Shown here piece by piece: positions 53,473 to 62,507 of a DNA stretch of 64,000 nt. The DNA comes from an uncultured Lachnospiraceae bacterium (GTDB lineage Bacteria; Bacillota; Clostridia; Lachnospirales; Lachnospiraceae), in contig CAJUTQ010000004.1 in assembly GCA_910589265.1 (NCBI GenBank), forward strand, positions 76,179 to 140,178, written 5' to 3'. How positions within the stretch are numbered: position 1 is the stretch's first letter; the number at the start of each line of letters is the position of its first letter. The translations under genes and the position numbers were made by a program. The notes beneath the pieces are model-generated. The model saw only the letters and a program-made list of their open reading frames with translations, did not search any database and was not told where the DNA came from.

Positions 53473-54881
53473 AATTCCTCCTCTCTGCCATAGGCTAGTA
53501 TAAAGCTCATACAAGTCCCTTTTAAGGGCTCACTTTGTATTTTTAAGCTGCTTTCATGTAAAAGCAATATTTCTGCGCATAATGCCAGTCCAAGTCCAGC
53601 GCCATTTTTACTTCTTGCTCTGGATTTGTCTACCATATAAAAAGCCTTCATAATTTTTTTCTGCTCTTCCTTTGGAATTCCTATTCCGTAATCTCTTACC
53701 GCAAAACAATAGCCCTCTTCCACTCCATATCCCATTACATCAATGAAACTGCCAGGTTCTGAGGCCTTACAGGCATTATCTAATAAATTAATAAGAACCG
53801 TTTTAATCAAGTTTGCATCAGCCTGCACCCGTTCCTCCTCGTAATCAAACCGAAACTTCATTGTCTTATTTGTCACAAACATATTCTGAAGATATTCAAA
53901 AAGGGGAGAAACAGAAACAATTTTCAATTCTGCCTCCCCCCTTTTTGTCACAATAATGTCTAAAAGCCTGAAAGACATGGATTCTAAACGCTTTCCTTCT
54001 GTATAAATATAATTGGCAGAAAGGAAATTTTGCTTCTCGTCTAACCTTCTGGATCTCATCATATCTGCATAACCAATAATAGCTGTCAACGGTGTTTTTA
54101 ATTCATGGGCAAAAGCCCCTACAAAGTCTTCCCTTGCCCTTATTTCCTCTTCCAGTTTATTAATGTTTTCTTCTAATGCACTTGCCATCTTATTAAAATC
54201 CATTGTAAGCTGTCCCAGCTCATCTCCACTAATCTGCTTTGCCCTATAATCATAATCTCCAGTAGCCATTCTCTTTGTAGCCCTTGTAAGAAGGCGAATA
54301 GGCTTTGTCAGCCAAGAAGACATAAAATGCATAATTACAGTTCCAAAAAATAACATAAAAATAGTCACTCTGCGGTAAACAGAAAAACCTAGCGCTCTTT
54401 CCTTAAAAACTTCTGACACATCTTTCATAGTTTCTAAATATAAAACTCTATCTAGTGCATGGATGCTCATTCCAGTCTGTATATAATACTTTCCCTGTTC
54501 CTCAATAATTCTGTATGTTTTTCTAGACTGGTCTGTTTCTAAAAGCATATTATAATCTGCTTTAAAACCGTCACTCATATATAATAAGCTTTTTCTCTCA
54601 TCAGAAAGACGGAGTAAACGTCTTGTATCTCTTCCTCCTGATTCCAAGTTCCAGGCAATTTGTTCTATTGTATCATCTTGAAGCACATCATACTTCGCAG
54701 GAATGTTTAGCGCTGCTGTCTCAAAAGCAAACTTTAAAATGCTGCTCTCATCTAAAGTCTGCTTTATTTCCCTCTCTAGAGAAGTATCAAATACATAATT
54801 TACAAAATAAAAACCGCTGAATCCAAACCCTACGGCCATAATAATGATTGTCCAAAAAAGCAATTTTAGTGAAAATCTCAT
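53469..54881 (-). CDS. sensor histidine kinase (HAMP, HisKA, HATPase)
   Basis: The 470-residue protein has TM1 (about 8-28), an extracytoplasmic sensor domain (about 29-170), TM2 (about 172-192), HAMP (about 193-245), HisKA with FAHELKTPLTAIIGYADMM (phospho-His) and HATPase with NLLDNACKA, DYGIGIP and GAGLGLALC. It partners with the OmpR-type regulator 58 bp upstream. Its stop overlaps the TTG start of the exported protein that follows. Confidence 0.93.
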   Translation of the reverse strand: MRFSLKLLFWTIIIMAVGFGFSGFYFVNYVFDTSLEREIKQTLDESSILKFAFETAALNIPAKYDVLQDDTIEQIAWNLESGGRDTRRLLRLSDERKSLLYMSDGFKADYNMLLETDQSRKTYRIIEEQGKYYIQTGMSIHALDRVLYLETMKDVSEVFKERALGFSVYRRVTIFMLFFGTVIMHFMSSWLTKPIRLLTRATKRMATGDYDYRAKQISGDELGQLTMDFNKMASALEENINKLEEEIRAREDFVGAFAHELKTPLTAIIGYADMMRSRRLDEKQNFLSANYIYTEGKRLESMSFRLLDIIVTKRGEAELKIVSVSPLFEYLQNMFVTNKTMKFRFDYEEERVQADANLIKTVLINLLDNACKASEPGSFIDVMGYGVEEGYCFAVRDYGIGIPKEEQKKIMKAFYMVDKSRARSKNGAGLGLALCAEILLLHESSLKIQSEPLKGTCMSFILAYGREEEF

Positions 54882-54939
54882 GATTGATTCCTATACCTTT
54901 CCCATCTAGGCTTTTCAACTGAACATCCATTATAGACTA

Positions 54940-55614
54940 TTAGGAATAGGAATCTTCTTTTTGCACTTCTAAGCGGTAGCCCACTTTATACACTGCAACA
55001 AGCTTTTGTTCCCACTTTAATTTTTTACGCAATCGCTGAACATGTAAATCTAATGTCCTGCTGTCTCCAAAGTATTCCCCTTCCCATACTTTCTCATATA
55101 ATGTTTCCCGAAATAAAGCTACATTTTTATTTTTCATAAAGAGTACTAGAAGTCCAAATTCCTTATTTGTCAATACAATGGGTCTATTTCCTTTCATTAC
55201 CCTGCGGGCCTCTACATCTACTACTACATCTCCTACAGACAGCAGCCGTTCTGTCTTATTATACCGTCGAAGCACTGCCTCCACTCTAGCTATGAGCTCT
55301 ACTATATCAAAAGGTTTGACAATATAGTCGTCTGCTCCTAACTTTAGGCCTTTTACCCTGTCCCTCACCTCGTGTTTTGCAGTAATAAAAATTACTGGTA
55401 TTTCCATAGGACGTATGTAATCCATAATATCATAGCCGTCTGCCCCTGGCAGCATAACATCTAATAAAATTAAGTCAAAATTATCTCTCTCAATCCTAGT
55501 AATTGCCTCTAATCCATTTTGTACCGCCTCACATTGATACCCTGCTGCCGACAAATTCAGATCAATCAGGTCACAAATAGGTTTCTCATCATCCACAATC
55601 AGAACTTTGATCAT
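54940..55614 (-). CDS. OmpR-family response regulator
   Basis: The 224-residue protein has a receiver domain (KVLIVDDEKPICDLI, ILLDVMLPGADGYD with phospho-Asp, VKPFDI) and a winged-helix DNA-binding domain (NKEFGLLVLFMKNKNVALFR, SRTLDLHVQRLRKKL). GGAG precedes the ATG at 55614, only 2 bp after the stop of the FG-GAP-like gene. It acts with the histidine kinase that follows. Confidence 0.94.
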   Translation of the reverse strand: MIKVLIVDDEKPICDLIDLNLSAAGYQCEAVQNGLEAITRIERDNFDLILLDVMLPGADGYDIMDYIRPMEIPVIFITAKHEVRDRVKGLKLGADDYIVKPFDIVELIARVEAVLRRYNKTERLLSVGDVVVDVEARRVMKGNRPIVLTNKEFGLLVLFMKNKNVALFRETLYEKVWEGEYFGDSRTLDLHVQRLRKKLKWEQKLVAVYKVGYRLEVQKEDSYS

Positions 55615-55616
55615 TT

Positions 55617-56726
55617 TTAAGCTCTCCACCCCCAATATTCTCGTGCCTTTTCTACAATCTCTTCCATAGAATCATCTTCTTTGCACGGAATACTTTCCTT
55701 TATCTCTTTGTCCTCATAAAATCCGCCAGTTCTTTGGTAATAAATAGAATAATCTGCCTGAACCACTGGCTCTTCTTCCTCTCCTAAATAGCTAAGGCTC
55801 ATTAGGACAACAATATCCTTTAATCCATCTCCATCAATATCTCTGCATGTAACGCCTTTTAATGCATAGAGATGATCATATTCTCCCATTGGCTGAAAAC
55901 TCCAGACAATGTACCCTTGTTCATTAATTAAATAGAGCATAAACACACTGTGTCTTGCCAAGCTCATAGTGCCTGGAACGACCTTAAGCTTTCCCATTTT
56001 CTCAAACTGTCTCCAATAACACTGGTCTTTTTCTATTTGAAAACCATTCTCTTTTAGCTCCTTTAAGGTTGTTGCTGTATATAAAAACTCTGTAGAATAG
56101 CCGTCTTTTACAAAAGAAACAATAAATTCTATGCTTTTGTTCATGCTAAAACGATTTATTTTATCAGACAGCCTCCAATCTCTATAAAAGCCCCTTTCAT
56201 TCTGAAACAATACATCACCCACTTTATAAGTTTCTCTCTTATAAGAAGGATCCTTACTCATACAAGAAGTTATGAGTACAATATCCGTTAGTCCGTCTCC
56301 ATTCATATCCTGAAAAGATACGGCAGCTATTCCATTATTAGGCTGATATAGCTCTCCTCTATTCCTGCTATTTGTTTCAAGCTGTTCTGTTTTATAAACA
56401 ATATCCCCATCCTCATTTGACAAAAAAAGAGCCAGACGATTAAAACGCCTGTCCAAAGCAGGAATAAAGGTAACCTCTCCTAAGTTTTGCATATTAACTA
56501 AAAATATTTGATCTTCTATTTTGCGAAAACCATTTGCCACAATCTGTGATTCTGAGCTAATGCGGTCAAAACGCCCCTTATACTCCTCATAGAGCTCCTT
56601 GGAAAATCCCTGCTCTTGTTTATATGTTTTCTCGCCTTGCTCCTCTCCTTTGCAGTGCAAAGCAAAGGAAAAACCAACGAAAAGAAAAAAACTAAATTTT
56701 ATAAATATTTTTTTTACTATATTCAT
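55617..56726 (-). CDS. secreted FG-GAP/VCBS-like repeat protein
   Basis: The 369-residue protein has a signal peptide (about 1-22) and at least two calcium-loop repeats of the FG-GAP type: FQDMNGDGLTDIVLI and CRDIDGDGLKDIVVLMS. The family forms beta-propeller-like extracellular domains. It lies between the esterase (27 bp upstream) and the response regulator (2 bp downstream), so it may supply or process the signal read by the kinase. No catalytic motif is visible. Confidence 0.7.
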   Translation of the reverse strand: MNIVKKIFIKFSFFLFVGFSFALHCKGEEQGEKTYKQEQGFSKELYEEYKGRFDRISSESQIVANGFRKIEDQIFLVNMQNLGEVTFIPALDRRFNRLALFLSNEDGDIVYKTEQLETNSRNRGELYQPNNGIAAVSFQDMNGDGLTDIVLITSCMSKDPSYKRETYKVGDVLFQNERGFYRDWRLSDKINRFSMNKSIEFIVSFVKDGYSTEFLYTATTLKELKENGFQIEKDQCYWRQFEKMGKLKVVPGTMSLARHSVFMLYLINEQGYIVWSFQPMGEYDHLYALKGVTCRDIDGDGLKDIVVLMSLSYLGEEEEPVVQADYSIYYQRTGGFYEDKEIKESIPCKEDDSMEEIVEKAREYWGWRA

Positions 56727-56753
56727 TTGAATATAAATCTTCTTCCATATGTA

Positions 56754-57587
56754 TTATTCTTCTACATTTCCGCTGTTTAGCCCTGTCAGTTCCTCTTCCA
56801 GTGGAAGCCATTCCAATACTTTTTTAATGTACCCATTCCAAAAGTCCCAGTCATGTCCTCCAGGTCCTACTTCAAAAACGACATTATAACCCATATCTTT
56901 TATTCTGTTATAAAAACTTTTATTTGTCTCCAATAAAAAATCTTTATTTCCACAGCATAAATATAAACAAGGAAGCTTTACCCTCTTTTTAATTAACTCT
57001 TTTGCCAGCCAAAGGGGATTTAAATCGCCTTCTTCCACTTTATCCAACGCACCAAAGCAGCTTTCTGCAAAGGCTTTCGTTCGAATATAGGTAGATATAT
57101 CATTAGTTCTGTTTTTTAGTCCTTCGATAACAAAAGCAGAAGACAGGCCAGCTATATAGCCAAATGTCTCATAATATTTTAACCCATTGCGAACCGCCCC
57201 ATAGCCTCCCATAGATAACCCTGCAATATAAGTATCCTCCCTTTTATGGGAAAGAGGAAAAATCTTCCTCGTGAGCTCAACCAGTTCTTTACCAATAAAT
57301 TCTCCATAATAATTATGAGGCTTTTCTTGATCAATATAAAACATATTATCCCCTGAGGGCATTACTACTGCCAGATCTCTCTCTTCTGCCCACCGATAAA
57401 TATTAGTCCCATTGAGCCAGTCCATATTACTGCCATAAATTCCATGTAATAAATAAAGAGTTTTATAAGGTTTATTTTCTCTTACAGGTTTTCCCTTTAT
57501 TATCATTTTATCTGCGGGCAAAACCACGCTCACTGGAACTGTACGTAACAATGACTGAGACATTAAGGACATTTGTATCAATGCCAT
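56754..57587 (-). CDS. esterase-D-like alpha/beta hydrolase
   Basis: The 277-residue protein has YLLHGIYGSNMDW (oxyanion region), the nucleophile elbow YIAGLSMGGYGAVR and the late His in GPGGHDWDFW; an Asp in NKDFLLE completes the likely triad. These cytoplasmic or surface esterases cleave acyl esters such as S-formylglutathione or acetylated sugars. The start at 57587 has GGAGG 6 nt upstream. It heads the minus-strand run that includes the two-component system. Confidence 0.88.
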   Translation of the reverse strand: MALIQMSLMSQSLLRTVPVSVVLPADKMIIKGKPVRENKPYKTLYLLHGIYGSNMDWLNGTNIYRWAEERDLAVVMPSGDNMFYIDQEKPHNYYGEFIGKELVELTRKIFPLSHKREDTYIAGLSMGGYGAVRNGLKYYETFGYIAGLSSAFVIEGLKNRTNDISTYIRTKAFAESCFGALDKVEEGDLNPLWLAKELIKKRVKLPCLYLCCGNKDFLLETNKSFYNRIKDMGYNVVFEVGPGGHDWDFWNGYIKKVLEWLPLEEELTGLNSGNVEE

Positions 57588-58177
57588 AATTATCCTCCAT
57601 TTATCAATAATGGATAATACACATACATTCATTCATGCGTATCATTTATATTACCAAATAAAAATAACAAAAATCATCTATCAGACAAAGTATTCATACA
57701 ATACGAAAAACTCTATAAAAAGCATACTGGAATAGAAATTATATGTCAAGTAAATACTTTTCCATCTCTTTTTATTTTTTATTTTCTACATATTTTATAT
57801 TTAATCACATACAAATTTTATTTCGGATCTTTGCCCCTACTCGTTTACCTCCTCTTAAATATTGTATTGCACCTTTCCCTTCATAACTTTATTGTACCTT
57901 TTCTAATTGTCCCTATTTTACATTGTACATCCTTCATAGTCAAACACTCATTTCCATGTAATAGCAATAAACTATTATTAGACATGTCAAAATAGTATAC
58001 TACATGTACAAATACAGTATTTAACTTTCCCATGTGCTAGTTTATCATTTTACATCATTCAGAAAACATCTCACAGCAAATTAGTTTAGAAATTGTTTAA
58101 AACAATCGAAAAAAATACTAGAGGGCAAAACTATACAGATTGCACTGCCCCACAATAAAAATTTAGGAGGTATGTTT
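57588..58177. other. 590-bp AT-rich intergenic region
   Basis: This gap lies between divergent genes. I see no gene, RNA motif or long repeat. A small palindrome AGTATACT lies near 57996 and a strong AGGAGG ribosome site just before 58178. It must hold promoters for both sides. Confidence 0.4.
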
Positions 58178-58711
58178 ATGTCAATAAACATGTATGGAAG
58201 CGCTAGTCATTTTAAAACTAATGATACACAGTATCTGAAAACCAAAGATTCCCTTTACAAAATGAAAAAAACAGAGGAAGCAAAAAAAGAGCAGAATGAT
58301 ATAAAAGTATCTAATGAAATCTCTGTTCCCCACGATGAATATATTAGCAGCAAAAAATCTGAAAATAAACCAAGCGGTCTATATTGTCTAGAGCAGGACG
58401 AAAATGGCAATTGTAGAGTCCTTTTTGATGATCCGAAAAAATCTAATCATGCATCTAAAAATGAGAATCCGAAAGTAAAGGAGGATAACCCAGAAAAATC
58501 TGAGGAAAAATGTATTGGTAATACGAACAAAGTTGATAGGGAAATTGAGAAACTAAAGAAGAAAAAACAGCAGTTGGAGCAGGAAATAAGATCAGCTTCT
58601 AGTGATGAAGAGAAGCTAAGAGAACGGAAGAAAAAACTTGCACTCGTAGAAAATGAACTGAATCAGAAAGATAACGATACATACAGACGTCAAAATAGCT
58701 CTTTTTTTTGA
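58178..58711 (+). CDS. charged coiled-coil protein of unknown function
   Basis: The 177-residue protein has no membrane segment or signal peptide. It is very hydrophilic (Lys, Glu, Asn, Ser), with a short conserved-looking patch SGLYCLEQDENGNCRVLFDD (about 65-84) and a C-terminal coiled coil (about 120-165, VDREIEKLKKKKQQLEQEI). AGGAGG is 7 nt before the ATG at 58178; the ATG at 58172 is too close to it. I recognise no family. Confidence 0.65.
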   Translation: MSINMYGSASHFKTNDTQYLKTKDSLYKMKKTEEAKKEQNDIKVSNEISVPHDEYISSKKSENKPSGLYCLEQDENGNCRVLFDDPKKSNHASKNENPKVKEDNPEKSEEKCIGNTNKVDREIEKLKKKKQQLEQEIRSASSDEEKLRERKKKLALVENELNQKDNDTYRRQNSSFF

Positions 58712-58972
58712 AATAAGGGGGAGTTTAGACTTTTATGTATACCAAATAATGGGGACAAGATGGAAAAATGATACTTTAGATGAAACTTGAAAAAAGAGTA
58801 AAAGAAAACAACTGCTATTATGATGGAACTTGTAATATATTGGAATTCCAAAGAAATATATAAACCAGATACTCAGTCCAAAAATTGTTGACAACGGATC
58901 TTCAAGGATTATGATAAATAATGAAGAGAATAAAAGTAGAGTCTGTGGCAAAAATAGGCAATGCCATCAGGA
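58712..58972. other. non-coding junction into conjugative-element remains
   Basis: I see no gene here. Base composition changes to higher GC at about 58970, where fragments of mobile DNA begin. Confidence 0.4.
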
Positions 58973-59173
58973 CTATAAAGTGTTTTCTGCCGCTTCCAGC
59001 TCTTTCTTCTTGGCGGCGTTCCGGCGTATGCTCGACTTAATGAGGGCTTGCCGGATAAACTCGCCTTGGCTCATTTTGCAGAGGGTGATACGCTCGAAAA
59101 ACTCGGCGTATTCTTCCTCGGTCAAGCGTGTCTTGATTACCCGATGGCGGTGGGGCATGTTATATCTTTTCAT
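58973..59173 (-). pseudogene. truncated MobC-like relaxosome protein
   Basis: This 66-codon frame begins with a good AAAGGAGG site at an ATG (59173) and reads HRHRVIKTRLTEEEYAEFFE and MSQGEFIRQALIKS. That is the N-terminal ribbon-helix-helix-like part of mobilization (MobC) proteins of conjugative elements. Full proteins have about 110 residues; here the tail (SIRRNAAKKKELEAAENTL) is unrelated and ends early. It marks a leftover of an integrative or mobilizable element. Confidence 0.6.
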
Positions 59174-59858
59174 GGCTGTAAACCTCCTTTCACTTGCCGC
59201 AAAAGCGTCGGTAATCATAAACGGCGCAAACCGCAAAAAGGCGGGCTTTGGGTGGCAACCCTAACAAGATTTCCATAGCACAAAATGAGCCGGTAGGCGA
59301 AATTTGGTACTGTGGTAGAATCTTGCTCTAAGAAACTGCGCTGTATGGTCTGTTCGCTTACTATCCGACTATTGGTGGCCGGTTTGTTGCGTTCCGGCAA
59401 AAATATCTTATGGAATTTTCTGATACCCTCAGTGGACGGGACGGGGATTCTGCCAAAGCTGTGGAAACATTTCTCCCCTAATACCTACAAACCCGCAAAA
59501 GGCAAAATGGACGTTGATTTGCTAAAATTTTCCCTCATTCCTTATAAAACCACACAAGCCCGAATAGGCGGGAATTTTGAGAAATTTCTTCATTTTCCTT
59601 TCATTCCCCACACCACCAAAAAGCCGGAAACTGCCAAACAAAGGACGTGTCATGTTTCCCTTTTCATGGGGCAATACGACAGTTTTTCAAAAACGCCAAA
59701 AATAAACGCAAAAAACAGGAAACCTTTTTATGATTTCCTGTCTTGGTGTGCCGTTCTATGTGGGGGCGGTTATTCAGTTTTGGGGTATGGCTGTTCATCA
59801 AAGCGGAACTGGAACAGGGCAGCGATAAGCCGGCGTTTATCCTGTCACGCCATGCGTT
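59174..59858. other. remnant DNA of a conjugative element, no intact gene
   Basis: This is higher-GC DNA unlike the flanking chromosome. Open frames on both strands are short, start without ribosome sites and do not resemble proteins, so I call none. It lies between a MobC fragment and a sigma-factor-like fragment. Confidence 0.45.
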
Positions 59859-59942
59859 GATAGCAGCATAGCGTATAACAACTCTGCAAAAAGCATGAAA
59901 CGTGTATTCGATATGTTCCTTGTATGCTTCTGTGCAAACCAT
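59859..59942 (-). pseudogene. fragment of a conjugative-element sigma-like factor
   Basis: A short minus-strand segment reads TEAYKEHIEYTFHAFCRVVI and then RYAAINAWRD. It looks like the first 30 residues of the small sigma-70-like regulators carried by Tn916-type and related conjugative transposons. Downstream of this the frame holds unrelated sequence, so the gene is cut off. Confidence 0.35.
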
Positions 59943-60012
59943 AGGTAATTCCCAAGCTATTTATAGCTTTTTTCTCCCATATAGGGCGGTGCAAGATTTA
60001 CAGCTACTGTTT

Positions 60013-61499
60013 TCAGTCTGATTCTATCTTGTATTCATATGGATAATAATTTTGTAATTCGTCTATATCTATTTCTTTCCCCGCATACGTCATAAACCAG
60101 TTTTCATAGTTTGGGTTATTCCAGACTGTGCCATCTTCAAAAACAACTTGCTCTAAACAAAGCAACGAATATGCAACTTGATTCGCTTCGCCATTCCCAA
60201 CTTTCGGAAAGTCCTCCATGATTTCACCATCATATAATGACCAGCCACCACGGTATTCCTCGGTTTGATTAGGTAAAATATTTGCCTTTGTCCGAACAAT
60301 ATTTTCAAATCTGCTTTCCGTACTGCTGTCAAGGAAATTCCAATATAGCTTTAGCGGTGAACCATTTTCGCTATAAGCCAGCATACAATATTGGGTTTCT
60401 ACAATGGTACTGTTGGTATTGTTTGTAAGTATATCGTGAATATATGGTGCACCATCTTCGTAATGGAGAATATCTGCGCTTTCATGGATAATAGTCATAG
60501 CACTTTTTTTATCAGCGGCAATATCACTTGTGTTTGTTTTCGGGTCACTGACAGCAAAAGGATCATTCGTTTTACTATCAGTTGAAGCTGTTGCAGACGT
60601 GACAAACAAACTGACAGTAACAAGCACGATAAGGCAGGCGGATAAAAGAGTAATGGCTGTTGTCCGTTTTGTGTTCATAATTGCAGTAATCCTTTCCTCG
60701 ATAGCATTTTTGCTGAAATGATTACAAAGCGGTGACAACCCACTTTTCTTTGCTTCCATACTGATAAGCATTAGCGAATAGGCTGATTTTGATTTATCGC
60801 CAAATTGCCGTATAACACTTTCATCACATGCCAGCTCAATATCACGATTGAAAAGAATGTACATTACCCAAACAAAAGGATTGAACCAATGAATACAAAG
60901 GGCATATGTAGCAATCAGCTTTGCAATCGTAACTGATTTATATTTTTCCAATCCGTTTGCTTCGGCATTAAAATAACAGGATGTAAAATGCCATACGTCA
61001 ATGGTGTGGAAATTCTATCCGATTGTTTAATTGAAATTCGCCGTTTTAGAGGGCGTTCCTTTATCCATTGTTCTACATAGGAATTATTGACTGGTAAAGC
61101 TGCCCGAAACTCAATCCGGCAGCGTAAATAAGATACTGTGAAAAATGCAGCAAGAAGTATCATTCCAATACACCAGACAACAAACAAAACAGAAACAGGC
61201 AGTATATTTGTTGCTGGTTGCTCCGTGCCTTGTATCAACACAACATATTCCCGTGATACGGCAGAAGTAACATTGTCTGTTTCTGCTTCAAAAAATGCGG
61301 GTGTGGATATAATGTGGTTAATAAGCGTGTAAATACTAAAAGCAGACGGAATAGTAAACGGAATAATCAGCCTCAATAACACCATTTCCCACAAAACAAG
61401 AAATGCCTTTTTAGGCAGACTATTTATTGCTATTGCCCGAATTACCACAACTGCAATAATAAAAACAGCCCCGGAAAAGCTCACTTCCAGCAAAGTCAT
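60013..61499 (-). pseudogene. BlaR1/M56-like sensor, frameshifted and missing its zinc motif
   Basis: The first part (61499 to about 60930) has three or four membrane segments and the M56 lead-in TPLTYGILHPVILMPKQTDW. It then reads NINQLRLQS and stops. The second part continues in another frame as SVTIAKLIATYALCIHWFNP and CDESVIRQFG, followed by a membrane segment and a DUF5780-like C-terminus ending NYYPYEYKIESD. In intact relatives about 20 residues containing HExxH lie between QLR and the KLIAT segment. They are absent here, so the gene cannot make an active peptidase. The start has GAGGTGAT and follows blaI by 10 bp. Confidence 0.8.
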
Positions 61500-61509
61500 A
61501 TTTATCACC

Positions 61510-61878
61510 TCATTCCAAATCATCAACAATTTTTTTCAGTCTTTCAATTTCTTCAGCAGAAAGTTTTTTCCTACTCAACAGTGCAGCAAACAACTTGTCC
61601 GCAGAACCATCATAAATTTTGTTAATCAGTTCATTCGTTTCGGCTTCCTGTACTTCTTCTTTGGGAATAAGCGCACAACACATAAAATTAGGTTCAGAAC
61701 GTTCAATCGCCCCCTTTTTTATACAACGCTTAATAAGCGTATAGGTAGTGTTTTTATTCCAACCCAACTCCTTTGTAAGAACATCTGCAACATGCTTTGC
61801 TGGTACATTACCCTCTTTCCAAAGAACGTCCATAACTTTTAATTCGGAATCAAAAAGTTTTACAATTTCTTTATCCAT
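61510..61878 (-). CDS. blaI: BlaI/MecI-family repressor
   Basis: The 122-residue protein is a typical penicillinase-repressor winged helix (LFDSELKVMDVLWKEGNVPA, TKELGWNKNTTYTLIKRCIK with the recognition helix) with a C-terminal dimerisation and cleavage region. The start at 61878 follows AAAGGAG by 10 nt. It is the first gene of the pair with the broken BlaR1-like sensor. Without a working sensor it cannot be inactivated by the usual cleavage. No beta-lactamase gene is in the window. Confidence 0.9.
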   Translation of the reverse strand: MDKEIVKLFDSELKVMDVLWKEGNVPAKHVADVLTKELGWNKNTTYTLIKRCIKKGAIERSEPNFMCCALIPKEEVQEAETNELINKIYDGSADKLFAALLSRKKLSAEEIERLKKIVDDLE

Positions 61879-61900
61879 GTAATATACACTCCTTTCAAAT

Positions 61901-61954
61901 AAGACTGTAGTAGTCCTTACTAAATAGACTACTGCAGTCTTATCCAAATGTCAA
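61901..61954 (-). promoter_or_regulatory. blaI promoter with palindromic BlaI operator
   Basis: Two 15-bp arms (61901-61915 and 61927-61941) are inverted copies with one mismatch and contain the BlaI-type half-site TGTAGTA. On the minus strand TTGACA (61954-61949) is followed at 17 bp by TAGTCT, so the operator covers the -10 and the start region. Confidence 0.8.
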
Positions 61955-62330
61955 TAAATAAAAAAATGTTTTATGGGATAAAGAATGAGAGAGATTCCGT
62001 GGCAGTCGGCATTGTTGGTAATGTGTATAACTGGCTGTCTTATGGGATTGTGGGTAACTCTGTTTGCAGGACGTGGGAAAGCTGCACTTTCCCTTTTCCA
62101 TGTACTGTGAATAGAGTTATCCATGATTCCATAGCCTGTTATGCACATTTCCATAATGCTTGTCTTTTGGTCTTTAGCTTCTTTGGTTCGGAATAGTGTG
62201 GTGCTGACAGTCTATCTCTTGTTTTCGGTTGCTTGCATCTTTATCGTACATGAGCATTAATCCTTTATGCGTAAATACTTTATCAACTCTTGGAATATCA
62301 TGTAATTATTATGTCAATTACTTTTGAAAA
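61955..62330. other. 376-bp gap between blaI and CRISPR relic
   Basis: No gene is supported. A small perfect hairpin (GGGAAAG, loop CTGCA, CTTTCCC; 62075-62093) is present without a T-run. Confidence 0.4.
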
Positions 62331-62491
62331 TAGCTAATCCACATCTCTATATGAATGGTGAAGCCAACAGCCTTGTGCTGTATGTGCATGGTTCGCAATT
62401 TCAATCCATACTACTACGGGAGCGGTGACGCCGGGAAGCAGTCTTTTTCATACATTGCCATTTCAATCCACACCACTACGAGAGTGGTGAC
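62331..62491. CRISPR. relic CRISPR array, three diverged repeats (type I-C-like)
   Basis: Two 32-bp repeats (62398-62429 and 62460-62491) match at 28 of 32 positions. A third, degraded one (62331-62362) keeps AATCCACA and the TGGTGA end. Gaps between them are 35 and 30 bp. Read on the minus strand the repeats end in GTGGATTGAAAT and start GTCACC, the form of type I-C repeats. No cas genes are in the window, so it is an orphan or remnant. Confidence 0.75.
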
Positions 62492-62507
62492 GGTAGGCAA
62501 AGGGTTC

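Noticed and set aside
59664..59858. Continuation of the sigma-like minus-strand frame
   Set aside because: After INAWRD the residues no longer resemble the family; it is read-through into unrelated remnant DNA, so only the first part is annotated.
59312..59860. 182-codon plus-strand frame in the conjugative-element scar
   Set aside because: Odd composition, no ribosome site and antisense to the sigma-like fragment; not protein-like.
62075..62093. GGGAAAG/CTTTCCC hairpin considered as a terminator
   Set aside because: Short stem, no T-run and no gene ending there; left as an unexplained small palindrome.
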